64,000 nt of DNA from Aurifilum marmelostoma (GCA_027559495.1 JAMXSV010000024.1:186001-250000); one strand, 5' to 3'; shown: positions 11,882-24,465, counted from the first letter of the stretch. Program-made: numbers and translations. The notes: generated by a model from the sequence alone, not told the origin.

Positions 11882-14800
11882 ATGGCACAACCACCGCCCA
11901 TCGCCGTCGTTGGCATGGGCTGTCGTCTCCCCGGAGGCGCCTCCACCCCCGAGAAGCTCTGGGATATGGTCAAGGAGGGTCGATCAGGCTGGACCAAAGT
12001 CCCCAAGGATCGATGGAACGCCGAAGCTTTTTTCCATCCTGACCAAGAGCAGCGTGAGTCTCTGAACGCACAGAGCTCATACTTCCTGAAAGAGGACATC
12101 TCTCATTTCGATGCCCGCTTTTTCAATTGTACTCTCTCTGAGGCGCAGACCATGGATCCGCAGGGACGTCTACTCTTGGAAACATCCTATGAGGCACTTG
12201 AGAGCGCCGGCATCCCCATTGAGACGCTCAAAGGCTCAGACACCTCCGTCTTTGCCGCCGTGTTCGGCCGTGACTATGATAGAATGGGTCGGTGATATCT
12301 TTCTCTTCTTTCCCACCTCCTCCTCCCCTCCCCTTTCTTTCCCAGCGTGACTAAACTCAGAATATGCTAATCCTCCTGGAATAAAGGATTTCAGGACCTT
12401 GCCCAGATTCCAAGAGCGCATCTCACCGGCACAGGCGAGGCCACGCTATCCAACCGTATCTCGTATATTTTTGACTTGAAGGGAGCTTCCATGACCATCG
12501 ATACTGGCTGTGTATGTTCTTTTCGACTTCGGTCTAGGCTCAGCTCTGTTGTGAGATCTACGAAGCTGAACTTTTTGTTTCACAGTCCGGAAGCATGGTA
12601 GCCTTACACCAAGCCTGTCTTACGCTGAGAGCTGGAGAATCACGGGTGGCTATCGTTGGTGGCTCTGAGCTGTTGATCCACCCTGACCAATCAGTCACAA
12701 TGAGTACTTCTGGGTATGTACACGCCCTCTTTTCTTTTTCTTCTCTCTCTTTTCTTTCATTGTTTGATGAATGCATCAGAACGATGGATCACTTGAGAGT
12801 ACTGATGCATACGGTTTCTTTATAATAATGTAGGATGGTCAACCCTGATGGAAAGTGTTACGTCTTCGACAGCCGTGGTTCTGGCTATGCTCGCGGCGAA
12901 GGATCTGCCGCTGTGGTTCTCAAGCTGCTCGATCATGCCATCGCAGACGGTGATCCCATTCACGGAGTTATTGTGAACTCGGCCCTTAACCAGGACGGCA
13001 AGACTGCAGGCATTTCGCTGCCAAACCCGGATGCACAAGCAGACCTAATGAGACAGGTGTACGCGTCTGCTGGTATCGATCCGGGCGAGACACTCTATGT
13101 AGAGGCTCATGGAACGGTAAGGAAAATAGATTGGTCGGGGCTGTTCGGGGTCCACCAATAGCTCTTTTTCATGACCTGTTTGGCTAATTACACCATAATG
13201 ACGGTTGTAGGGCACACAAGCTGGTAAGCCAATGCCCAATATTCTCATGGCATTAGACTATTCACTGTGGACGCAATTCTTACATTCTTCCTTTTCGCTT
13301 GTTTTTCTCTTTCACAGGAGATACTGCCGAAGTCGGGTCCATCTCGAAAATATTCTGTGATGAGTCCAAGACTAGGCAGACAGATCTATACCTAGGATCC
13401 GTGAAATCGAATATTGGCCATCTCGAGGCGGCGAGCGGGGTTGCTGGTCTTATCAAGACTATCCTTGTCCTGAAGAAGGGCCAGGTTCCGCCGCACCTTG
13501 ACCTCGAGACTCCCAAGCCAAGCTTGAAACTGAACGAGCAGCGTATCAAGGTTTGTGCTACGAAGGAGTGTTCCCTAGTCTTGCCTTATTATGTTGCTGA
13601 ATATCATGGCAGGTCTCTCAGGAGTTGCTTCCGCTGGCTCCGAAAGGTCATACCGGTCCTCAGCGGGCATCCGTCAACAGCTTTGGATACGGCGGCACCA
13701 ACTGTCATGTGATACTCGAGTCTGTGCAGTCCGCATTGGCGACTGCTCATCACCACAAGAAGCAAAAGACCGTCAACGGTCAGACTAATGGAACGCATCT
13801 GAACGGTGTCAATGGACATCATGGCAACGGTAACGGCTTTGTGAATGGCCACAACTGTCAACACAAGCAGAACGGCAATCCTCCTAATGAAAGACGCTCG
13901 GTGCCCACAGAAGGCCCGCTCCTTTTTACGCTCACTGCTGCCTCTGAGACGGCAGCCAATTCTGCCGCCAAGAACCTGCAGGAGTGGCTGTCTGGGCAAG
14001 ACTTGAGCTATGATGATCTTCGAAACCTATCCTACACCCTCAACACGCGGCGATCACTGCTGCCGTGGCGATCAGCATTTGTGGCATCGACGCAGGCCGA
14101 ACTTTCGGCTGCGCTTGGCCAAGGCAAGGCTGTCAAGTCCAAAACTGGAACGTCGTCCATCCAGACTGCTTTCGTCTTCACAGGACAAGGCGCTCAGTGG
14201 TATGCCATGGGACGGGAACTCATCAGCAGCTCGACCATCTTCCGACAGTCCCTCGAGACATCTGATAGATTCCTTCGGGCTCGAGGCTGCGAGTGGTCGC
14301 TACTGGAAGAGCTCGCAAAGCCTGAAAAAGAGGCACTCGTCGGCCGGAGCGAGATCTCCCAGCCGGCCACCACGGCCATCCAGCTCGCCCTGTTCGATCT
14401 CCTTGGAGACATTGGCATTACCCCCAGAGCTGTTGTGGGCCACAGTTCTGGAGAAATCGCCGCTGCCTATGCTGCGGGAGCTTTAAGCCACGAAGCAGCA
14501 ATAATAGCGTTAGTTTCTCACTTTTCTCCCGTCCGTACGACAAGGTGGTATCGGTATTCCCTCAGGCTGACCTCTTGTGATGCATAACGAATCAGTTCAT
14601 ACTGCCGCGGTGTGATATCAGCCAGGGCCAAGGAGATGAACGCAGTGCCTGGATCCATGTTGGCAGTTGGCTCATCTGAACAGGCCATCGCTCCTCTTGC
14701 CAAGCAGGCAAAATCCGGAAAGATCAGGGTTGCCTGTGTGAACAGCCCAGACAGCGTCACAGTCTCTGGAGACGAGGCCGCCATCGACGAACTGCGAGAG

Positions 14801-17800
14801 ATTCTCGAGAGCCGTGACATCTTTGCCAGAAAGCTCAAGGTGGACACAGCCTACCACTCGCATCACATGGAGACCATCGCCGAGGACTATCTCGAGGCTT
14901 TATCTCGCATGGGATGTGAAGCTAAACCGTCGGACAACGGGGTTGAATTCTATTCATCGGTGACAGGTCAACTAAAATCTTCTGGATTCGATGCATCATA
15001 CTGGACGCAGAACCTGGTGTCTCAAGTGCGCTTCAGTGACGCACTGGAATCTCTTGCTGACAGTATGTCCAGGACGGCTGGCATCCGGGACCCATCCAAT
15101 GTTTATGTGGAAATCGGCCCTCACGCTGCTCTCATGGGACCCATCCGGCAGATCCTGGCCCAGAAGACAGATTACAAGTACAATTATGCCTCGTGTCTTC
15201 TCAGGAACAAGGACGCATCTGTCACAGCCCTGACAGTGGCTGCTCGGCTTTTCGAGCTGGGATCTCCCGTTGACTTTGAGGCTTTGTTATGTTTGGACGT
15301 CCCTCATGAATCCCGGCGTCATATCAAGTTCAAGACGCTGTCTGACCTTCCTACGTACGCATTCGACCACGGCACGAGATATTGGTCAGAGTCTCGTCTC
15401 AGTCGGGACCATCGATTTCGCCAATTCCCCTACCACGATCTTGTCGGACTCCTCGAAGTTGCCAGTAACATTCACGAGCCGCGATGGAGATATCATCTCA
15501 GCGTCAAGACCGTTCCGTGGCTGAAACACCACGTCGTGGATGGAATGGTCGTCTTCCCGGGCGCTGGTTATGTCGCGATGGCTCTGGAGGCCATGACCCA
15601 GCTGACTAAATTGCGCAACCCGTCAGCAAAAGTCACCAATTATCTCATGCGAGATGTTACTTTCATGAAGCCAGTCGTCCTCAAAGAGGAAGGGTTAGAT
15701 GGCTCCACGCCCGAGGTGGAGCTTCAGCTCGTTCTCACGCGCAGCAGGGTCAGCGACAGCAGCCCCTGGGAGGCGTTCCGTATCCTGTCCTATGATCCGG
15801 CGGACGAGTCCTGGAGTGAGCATTCCACCGGCCTGATCACGGTTCAGATCAAAACGGGCACGTCGGATCATGTTGACGGCATCCTCGACGAGCAGGCGCT
15901 GTTGAAGAAAGCTGCGCTTCGCAAACTCGACGAGATACAGCGCGCAAGCAGTGACGCCCTGGAGTCAGAAGATGTCTACTCCTTGCTGCGGTCGACTGGC
16001 AACGACTTTGGGCCCAGCTTCTCAACGCTTTCCAACATCAAGCTCAGCAAGAACTGCTCAGCCTACGCAACACTGACTATCCCAGACATCTCCCAGTACA
16101 TGCCCAAGTCATTTCTGCAGCCCCACCTCGTCCATCCGACCTCCCTTGACGCCATGAACCAGATGGCTGCCGTCATGTTCAAAAGGGAATGCAGCAATTC
16201 GCCTCTCATGCCCGTCTATATGAACGAGATCATGATCTCTGCCGATATTCCCAGAGAACCCGGCTCAGAGCTCATTGTCGCCCATGAAATCATCCCAGAG
16301 GGTAAATCCTCCGGCAGTGGTAACTCCTGGTGCTACCAGAAACGACAAGATGGCAGTCTGGACCTCGTCGGCAGCACCAAGAAATGGCAACTCCGTGCCA
16401 TCGGCGAAGAAGTCACGGACACGCAATCAGTTCCTTTCCACCGCAAGATGAACTACACGATGCAGTGGGACAGCGATGCTGATTTTCTGAGCCAGGAGCA
16501 GGTCCAGAAGCGCGTCTTCGCATCTGTGCCTGACGAGGACAGTCGCGCCACCCGCAACGAGCTTGATCTGAACGAGAAGGCAGCGGCAATCTATTTGCGC
16601 GATGCAGTCGAGAAGATGAAGGGTGCAGGTGACAAGATCAAGGCACCACACCTGATGAAGCTCTACAGTTGGGCCGAGAGATACCTGCAGTCCGATCTGT
16701 ATCGGAAGACGATCGCCAGTATTGACTCCGAGCCAGAGACATCCGTTCTCAAGCGCCTGCCTGAGGAATCTGACGTCGAAGGTGTTATGTTGGCCCGGGT
16801 GGGCAAACGTCTACCTGGCATCTTCACTGGCGAGGTGGACTCGCTGTCTCTCATGCTGGAGGACAATCTGCTAAACCAGTTCTACTCAGACGGCATGAAT
16901 CGACATACCAACAAGTACATGTCCGATTACATTAAGCTCCTGGCCTTCAAGAAGCCACACATGGTCATTCTTGAGATAGGAGCCGGCACGGGGGGTTCTA
17001 CACTGCCCGTGATTCAGGCCTTGGACCGTCCTGAGGGCCCTCTCTTCGACACCTATCACTACACTGATATCTCGTCGGGCTTCTTCGAGCAGGCAAAGAC
17101 CAAGTTTTCTGCCTGGGATAGCTACATGGAGTACAAGACCCTCGACGTGACTCGCGACCCTATTGCCCAGGGATTCGAGGCCAACAAGTACGACCTCATC
17201 ATCTGCGCCAACGTACTTCACGCAACGCCATCTATGGCAGAGACCATCTCCAACGCCAGAAAGCTTCTGAAGACTGGAGGCAGACTCGTGCTGGTGGAGC
17301 TTACCCGCCTCACAGCCGGCATGAACACAATCTTTGGCACACTGCCGGGCTGGTGGGCGTTTACGGATGAGCGCTTGCAGGAGAACCAGGGGCCACTGCT
17401 GACCCGTGAGGGTTGGCATAAGCTCCTGTCTGCGCATCATTTCGATGGAGTCGAGGTGGCTATTGGTGACCACGAAGGGCCATCCCCACGTGCCTCAATC
17501 ATGGTCTCTACGGCTGTGGGCATGGAGACGGCATCCGAGAACCAGTCTCCTCATTGTCGCACTGAGATCGATACGGTTCATGTGCTCTACACCTCTCCCA
17601 AGGCGTCGTCTATCAAGATAATGAACACGATGCTTGAAAAACTGATGTCTGCTGCTGAGAGACAAGGCTTCGCATCCACTTGCGAACAGTGGGATTCAAA
17701 ATCGGAGCCAACTACAGTCCAGGAGAACACTGCCTACGTCGTCTTTGACGATGCAGAGAATAGCGTCCTAGCGTCGCATGACAACCACGAGAGGTTTGAG

Positions 17801-20800
17801 AAGCTCAAGACACTGCTCACTTCTTGCAGATATCTCCTGTGGGTGAGCTTCGAAGCAGGAGACGAGTCCGCCCGGACAACGGCAACCAAGGGTCTTGTCA
17901 CGGGTCTCGCGCGCGTCATGCGCCGTGAAAACGACAGCGGCCGATTCATCACACTCGATGTAGAAGGATCGCTCAAGTCTTCCAGAGAACAAGACCTGGG
18001 TATGGTTGCGGATTCAGCAATGAGCGTAGCAGAGGCGTGCTTCTGGCCTCGACCTGGCCGCGGACCTTCCAACGAGATGGAGTACCGTCTCAGCAGCAGC
18101 GGCCAGATCCTGATTCCTCGTGCGCAGGCAGACACCAAGTTCAACAACTGGATCGACCAGGTGAACGGACAGTCCCAGCTGGACCTCTGCGCATACCAGG
18201 ACGCCAAGAGACCTCTGAAGCTCGAGGTTGAGACGCCGGGTCTCCTCTCCAGCCTGCGATTCGCCGACGACGAGTCGCACAGGCGACCCCTGGCCAAAGA
18301 CGAAATTCAGCTCGAGGCTCGTGCGTATGGTGTCAACTTTCGAGATGTGTTTATCGCCCTGGGCCAGATGCTGCCTGGTCTTCCCATGGCCGGAGAATGC
18401 TCCGGCGTGGTGACTGCGGTGGGCGATGACCTTCACGGAGAGTACAAGGTGGGCGATAGGGTCATGGGCCTGGGAGCACAAGCCTTCTCGAGCCATCCTC
18501 GCGTCAAGGGACTATGGGCTCACGCCTTGCCCTCAACACTTGACCTGGGATTTGACGCCGCTGCTTCGATGCCCATCATCTTCCTCACAGCATACCACTG
18601 TCTCATCGATATTGCCCACCTTTCCAAGGGCCAGACGGTGCTTATCCAGGCTGCTTCAGGTGGTGTCGGCCAGGCGGCAATCCAAATCGCACAGTGGGTT
18701 GGTGCAGAGATCTTTGCCACGGTAGGCAGCGCCGAGAAGCGCAAGCTGATCATGGACTCGTACGGCATTCCCGAGACACACATCTTCTCTTCGCGCAATA
18801 CATCGTTCAAGGACGGTGTGATGCGAGTCACAAAAGGTCGTGGTGTAGATGTAGTCCTCAACTCGCTGGCGGGCGAGATGCTGACGTGCAGCTGGGAGTG
18901 CGTTGCGCCGCTGGGCTTCCATCTCGAGATTGGAAAAGCCGACATCTACAAGAGGAGCCATCTGAACATGGTGCCCTTCGACAGGAGTATTACTTTTGCG
19001 GCTATTGACTTGCTCGTCTTGTTCCGCGAGAAGCCCATCGCGATGTACAAGAGTTTTGGGGAAATCATCAAGCTTCTGGACCAGGGCGTCCTCAGAGCCG
19101 TCACACCGCTCATGACCATGGACATGGACCATGTAGAGCAGGCCTTCCGGCTCATTGCTGGTCGCAAGCACACAGGCAAGGTAATTCTCAACGTCCCAGA
19201 GAACAAGACCCTCATGGTCAACGCAGTGGCACCTCCACCACCTCCTCTGAAGCTCGACAAGAACGGCACATATGTCATCGCTGGTGGTCTAGGAGATCTT
19301 GGGAAGAGGATTGCTCGCGTCCTCGCCTCGCACGGCGCCGGTCATATTCTGTCACTTTCTCGTCGTGACCTGGACTCATCGACGCAGCGCCAGCTCGAAC
19401 AAGACATCGCATCACTCGGGGCGCAGCTGCACATTGCCAAGTGCGACATCACAGACATGTCTAATGTTAAGTCCGTCGCCTCGCTCTGTCAGAAAGGTCG
19501 CCTTCCTCCGGTCCGGGGTGTGATCCATGGCGGTATGGTCTTGCGAGATCATCCCCTGCTCCACATGAGCCTGGACGATTACAACACCGCCCTGGGTCCC
19601 AAGGTGCAGGGTACGCTCAACCTGGATGCAGCATTTGCCTCGCCTCATCTCGATTTCTTCATCATGCTCTCTTCCATGACTTGTATCCTTGGCAAGACGG
19701 GACAGGCCAACTACGCTTCTGGCAATGCCTTCCAGGATGCGTTTGCTCATGCACACAGACGGCACCAACAATCAACTGGCAGCAAGACGCGCTATATCGC
19801 TCTCAACCTAGGTGCCGTCGACGGCTCCGAGGCCATCACCTGCTTGCCTGCTCGGCAGCAAGAGCTATGGCGAGAAAGTTCCATCCTGATGACCTTTGAC
19901 GAGGTCTTCAAGGTTCTCGAGTACGCCATGGGCCCACGGGCAGTGCAGGATGGCTGTGTGCAGACGTTTATGGGATTCGATAGGCAGTCCATCGTCTCTT
20001 TCAACGACGAGTTCTCCCTTGCTAACCCCATGCTGAGCATGATCCCTTACACACGCGCAAGTCGTGGTGCAGGCGGCTCTGGAGACGGCAAGGTGGACAT
20101 TCAGGCATCTATCAGGGCAGCCAAGTCGATGAAGGAGGCCGAGGAGATCATCATCTCAGCCATTGTCGGCAAATTCGCCGTCTTCTTAGACCGCCCTGTC
20201 GAGGATGTCAGTCTGGACCAGCACTTGTCTACGTTTGGCATGGACTCGCTCGTCTCGATCGAGGTCAAGAACTGGATGGTGAAGTCCTTTGAAGTGGCCG
20301 TCTCGGCGGCAGAGGTGACTGGTGCGAGTAGTATTCCGGCTCTCGCCGAGACGATTGCCTTGAGGTCCAAGCTCATCGGCGATGATGTCCGAGGAGATGC
20401 TTCTTTAGGCCCACAGGCCTCTTCATCCGGAGCTGGTGCTGCGGCGAATGGAACTGCAGCAGATGGCAGCAAGAGGGACAACAACCTCAAGAGCAAGGCT
20501 AAGCACGGCTACGACTGCTGTCGTCAAGTCGATGTTCTCCCCCGTCAACCGATCCCTGATCTGCAAGCCTCCCTCGAATATTTCATCTCCAACGCCAGTC
20601 ACCTGGCCAGGTCGCCCCAGGAGCTGGAAAACTTCAAGTCAGCCGTTGCCTCGTTTGTGGCGAAGGGCAGCACCTCCCGTCAGATCTACGATCAGCTCGC
20701 CGCCCGTGCAGCGGATCCCAGCGTAGAGAGCTGGAGCAGTGACGCCGTCACTGAGGCCCTCCACCTGCGCCCTCGTTACCCTCTTATGCACAAGAGCTTC

Positions 20801-22369
20801 AGCGCCACGCACCATGACGGCGATGTGCCACACTCGCAGGCAGCACGCGCTGCACTGATCGCCGAGGCGGCGTTCCGTCACAAACAAGCTCTGGAGGCCG
20901 GCGAGGTGGAGGGTCTGTCTCCATTTGGGGTTCATCTCTGCACGTACTCGTCCACATGGTTGTTCAATGCCACTCGTGAGCCGCATGTCGGATGTGATCA
21001 AATGCGCAAGTATACAGGGGACTATTGCGTGGTGTTGCGGCACGGTCGGGTCTTCAAGGTCTCGCTCACCGCGCAGCAGAGCGCACTCTCTGTGGCAAGA
21101 CTGGAGCAGATCTTCCAGGCCATCCTGGACGAGTCTCCTGACGATGAGCCTGACGCCTCTGTTGGCCTGCTGACATCGGACGATCGTGACTCCTGGGCTA
21201 GAAACAGAGAGGCTCTCCTCAAGATCGACCCGCAGCAGAACGGAGCATATCTCCAAACCATCGACGCTGCCGCGTTCGTTGTCTGCCTGGAAGATACCGA
21301 GGCCCATTCGACCACGGAGAGGGTGCATCAGTGCATCCAGGGCGACGGCTCCAACCGGTGGTATGACAAATGTATGCAGTTCATCGTGGCCAAGAATGGA
21401 ATATCCTCGTTCATTGGCGAGCATTCCATGCTGGACGGACAGGTTATGCTTCGGCTGAACGAGGCCATTCATGAGGCTATCCGTGAGTACCGGCCTGGAC
21501 ATGAGACAACAAAGAATGGTACCAGCGGCAAGGCAGGTGAACAAGTCCAGCTGGAAGAGTACGCCGCCGTCACGACCCCTGAGCTGCAGGAAAAGATCGA
21601 GACACTGCGCGAGAAGCACCGGCACATGGCCTCCCTGCGCCAACACACCGTCCACGGCCTCCCCTCGCTGAACAAGCAGCTATTCAGCTCCTACAACCTA
21701 CCGATCAAGGCCATCGTGGACATCACCATCCAGCTGGCCAGCCGCCTCTACTTTGGCTACAACCCCGCCAGCTGGGAACCGGTCAACATGGCACGCTACC
21801 ACAAGGCCCGCCCGGACATGATCCAGCAGGCCTCGGGAGTTGTGGCGGCCTTCTGTTCAGCGGTGGCGACTAGGAACTCACTGCCCAAGAAGGAACTGAG
21901 GGCTATGATGATGAGTGCTGCAGAGGACATCAACGACAATCTCGCGCGTGCTACGCGGGGCGAGAACCACTACAGTCTTCTGGATGCCATTCAGGCCATG
22001 TGGCCAAAGAATGTGAAGGACCCTGCTGCCTCTGCCCTCTTCAAGGATCCCCTCTATCAGAGAGCGCAGCCACACCACCTGATCTCGGGTATTACAGACT
22101 CGGAGGCGTCGCTGGCCCAGTCGTACTTGTTGCTCTGGCCTGATGCTGTATGGCTGGTGTATACCCCTCATGAAAACGAGTAAGTTAAAATGACCCCTTT
22201 GCATGTTCTCTGCTATGATTCTTGAAGGTTTTCAATACGTCTTGATGCTAATCATGGCGCAAATAGGACTACCTTTTCCATGGTCGGACCTTCAGATGGG
22301 ATGGCTAGGTTTGAGAAGTGTCTAGACGATGCTGCCGGTATCGTCAGGTCTTTGATTGTTGCCGAGTAG
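11882..22369 (+). CDS. Highly reducing polyketide synthase with C-terminal carnitine acyltransferase domain
   Basis: The model is join(11882..12287,12387..12511,12586..12713,12834..13116,13211..13223,13318..13550,13613..14508,14596..22179,22267..22369), 3256 aa. Domains in order are KS about 6-430 (Cys177 in DTGCSG, His312 in EAHGTGTQAG, His353 in NIGHLE), AT about 580-900 (Ser674 in GHSSGE), DH about 975-1265 (His1007, Asp1213), C-methyltransferase (EIGAGTGG at 1488-1495), ER (SGGVGQAA near 2050), KR (Ser2388, Tyr2401), ACP (phosphopantetheine Ser2579 in GMDSL), and a C-terminal choline/carnitine acyltransferase-like domain about 2680-3256 with its catalytic His2971 in GEHSMLDG. All catalytic residues I could check are present, so a reduced, methylated chain is expected. 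The cAT domain probably transfers the chain from the ACP to an acceptor. Only a small group of fungal PKSs has it; from memory the characterised case is Tv6-931 of Trichoderma virens. Exon 5 has only 13 nt. Confidence 0.96.
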
Positions 22370-22929
22370 TCCGTTGGTTTGCATGTTCTTCATTTGACTT
22401 TTAAAGTTTGGTTTAATTATCTTGATCACTTTAGTTTCCAATTGATCGATAAGTTATATCATATTGCATGTAGGATTAGGGTAGGGAAAGCCCCCTCGCC
22501 TGAGAGCATTGCGATGAATGAAGGGACTGTCGTGATGTCAACGCCAACATATATGAATCTTTCAAGTGATAACTCATGTAATTCGTCGGATCGAGAGGAA
22601 ACCGTTGAACAAATGAATGGCAAAGGTAACGACCAGCAGAGTCCACCTTATATTACCTCCACTCGGCTGCGGCACCGGCAACACTGTCACGCTCAACCAC
22701 CACTTCCGGCCTGATCTTATCTCCGTCAATCAACTTTCAACAAATCTCAACATTGTTTCTGCCTCTTCAGACTATAAACAGCCAATTTCCCCCAGATTTT
22801 GGACCCCTCCTGAGCTGGCCTAACTGGACCGTATTTCTGATCATTCAGACTCTTCCCCGTGCCCGCCCCCCCCTCTCCTTTCCTGCCCCCGCCAAATCTC
22901 TCACCCACTGTCTCGGCTATAAAGAGATC
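22370..22929. other. PKS-MlrC intergenic spacer
   Basis: This 0.56-kb spacer holds the PKS 3' end and the MlrC-like gene promoter. No other gene is seen. Confidence 0.6.
22773..22778 (+). promoter_or_regulatory. Candidate TATA box of the MlrC-like gene
   Basis: TATAAA lies 152 bp before the ATG and is followed by a C/T-rich stretch, a common arrangement in fungal core promoters. A second CTATAAAG lies only about 14 bp before the ATG and is too close to act as a TATA box. Confidence 0.35.
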
Positions 22930-24465
22930 ATGCCTCCCAAACCAACCATAGCCATCGCCGGCCTGGCCATCGAAACATCCACCTTTTCCCCTGCACGCAC
23001 CCAATCCCCAGCCTTCCACCCACGCCGCGGAGACGCCGAGGTCACCGCCTACCACGCCGCCGTCCTAGGCCCAGGCACCCCGCTCTCGACCGCAGCCCAC
23101 TGGCGCGGCGCCCTGATTGGCCACGCCCTGCCTGGCGGCCAGGTGACGCGGGAGGCCTTCGAGTACCTCGCGGCCGAGATGGTGGCGCTGCTGGAGGCTA
23201 TCGACTCGCCGCCTCCAGACGGGCTCTGGTTCGACATCCATGGGGCCATGTGCGTGGAAGGGCTGGAAGACGCCGAGGCGGAGCTGCTGCGGCGGGTCAG
23301 GAAAGCGGTGGGCCCCGGCTGCGTCGTGAGCGCGAGCATGGACCTGCACGGGAACGTGTCGAGGGGGTTGGCGCACGCGTGCGACCTGCTCACGTGCTAT
23401 CGGACTGCGCCGCACGTGGACGTGGTCGAGACGCGGGTGAGGGCGTGTGTGAATCTGTTGGATGTGCTCGAGAAGACAAGGAAGAGGCCTCTCAAGGCGT
23501 GGGTGCCTGTGCCGATTCTCCTACCAGGCGAGCAGACGAGCACACGGGACGAGCCGGCCAAGACCATCTACGCGGCCGTCCCAGGCGTGGCGGAGGGAAC
23601 GGAGGGCGTGCTGGACGCGTCTGTGTGGGTCGGATATGCGTGGGCTGACGAGCCGCGGAACCGAGCGGCGGTGGTGGTAACGGGATGGGAGGAGAGAGCG
23701 GTGGCGGAGGGCGCAGAGAGGCTGGCGCGGCTGTTTTGGGACAACAGGAAGGGGTTTCATTTCGTGGCGCCGACGGGGTCCTTTGCCGAGTGTCTTGATA
23801 CCGCGCTGGACAGAATCAAGGACGAGAAAAAGAGACCATTTTTCATCAGTGACTCGGGCGATAATCCCACAGCAGGCGGCAGTGGCGACGTCACCTGGGG
23901 ACTGACACGCCTGCTGGAGCGTGGAGAGTTCAAGAGCGAAGATGGGCCGACGGTGATCTACGCGAGCGTGCCTGGTCCCGAGGCGATAGACATCGCTGTT
24001 CGGGCGGGTTTGGGCGCAGTGGTGACAGTGACAGCTGGCGCGATGGTGGACGACATCCACGCCGGCCCTCTGACAATGACAGGGCGTGTACACAGCATCA
24101 AGCACGGAGACAAGGACGCAGTAACCGAGGTGGTGCTGCAGGTGGGCAGCGTGTATGCCATCCTGACCAAGCTACGGAAACCCTATCACAAGGAGAAGGA
24201 CTTTACGGATCTCAACCTGCGGCCCAGGGAGGCTGCCATTGTGATCGTCAAGATTGGGTATCTCGAGCCGGAGCTGTACGACATGTCGAGCGACTGGATG
24301 CTGGGCCTCACACCTGGGGGCGTGGATCAGGACCTCGAGAGGCTAGGACATGCGAGGATACGGAGGCCCATGTGGCCATTTGACAAGGAGGTGGAAGGAG
24401 AGCCAGATCTCACGGCGAGGATGATTCCCATGTCGGATGAGCCCTTGGAGGGACCTGACGAGTAG
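22930..24465 (+). CDS. MlrC-like metalloprotein (M81 / microcystinase C family)
   Basis: This is a single-exon gene of 511 aa. I chose ATG 22930 because the family N-terminus (IAIAGLAIETSTFSP) follows at once; the open frame extends upstream only through promoter-like sequence. Putative zinc ligands are visible in DIHGAM (102-107), DLHGN (138-142) and TAPHVD (159-164), and Glu15 in ETSTFSP is conserved. The SDSGDNPTAGGSGD stretch begins the C-terminal MlrC domain. The bacterial relative MlrC completes microcystin breakdown by hydrolysing a linear peptide fragment, and most family members have unknown substrates. It follows the PKS on the same strand after 560 bp. It may belong to the cluster as an amide hydrolase acting on an acceptor-linked product, or it may be an unrelated neighbour. 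Third-position GC is very high compared with the PKS. Confidence 0.9.
   Translation: MPPKPTIAIAGLAIETSTFSPARTQSPAFHPRRGDAEVTAYHAAVLGPGTPLSTAAHWRGALIGHALPGGQVTREAFEYLAAEMVALLEAIDSPPPDGLWFDIHGAMCVEGLEDAEAELLRRVRKAVGPGCVVSASMDLHGNVSRGLAHACDLLTCYRTAPHVDVVETRVRACVNLLDVLEKTRKRPLKAWVPVPILLPGEQTSTRDEPAKTIYAAVPGVAEGTEGVLDASVWVGYAWADEPRNRAAVVVTGWEERAVAEGAERLARLFWDNRKGFHFVAPTGSFAECLDTALDRIKDEKKRPFFISDSGDNPTAGGSGDVTWGLTRLLERGEFKSEDGPTVIYASVPGPEAIDIAVRAGLGAVVTVTAGAMVDDIHAGPLTMTGRVHSIKHGDKDAVTEVVLQVGSVYAILTKLRKPYHKEKDFTDLNLRPREAAIVIVKIGYLEPELYDMSSDWMLGLTPGGVDQDLERLGHARIRRPMWPFDKEVEGEPDLTARMIPMSDEPLEGPDE

Noticed and set aside
13551..13612. Reading through the 62-bp intron as PKS coding sequence
   Set aside because: It is open in one frame but the following conserved NSFGYGGTNCHV motif is in another frame. 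GT...AG splicing restores it.
20639..21655. 338-codon minus-strand frame
   Set aside because: Antisense of the PKS cAT domain; no family features.
22753..22929. N-terminal extension of the MlrC-like protein by 59 codons
   Set aside because: The open extension crosses a TATA box and C/T-rich promoter sequence, and the family N-terminus begins right after ATG 22930.
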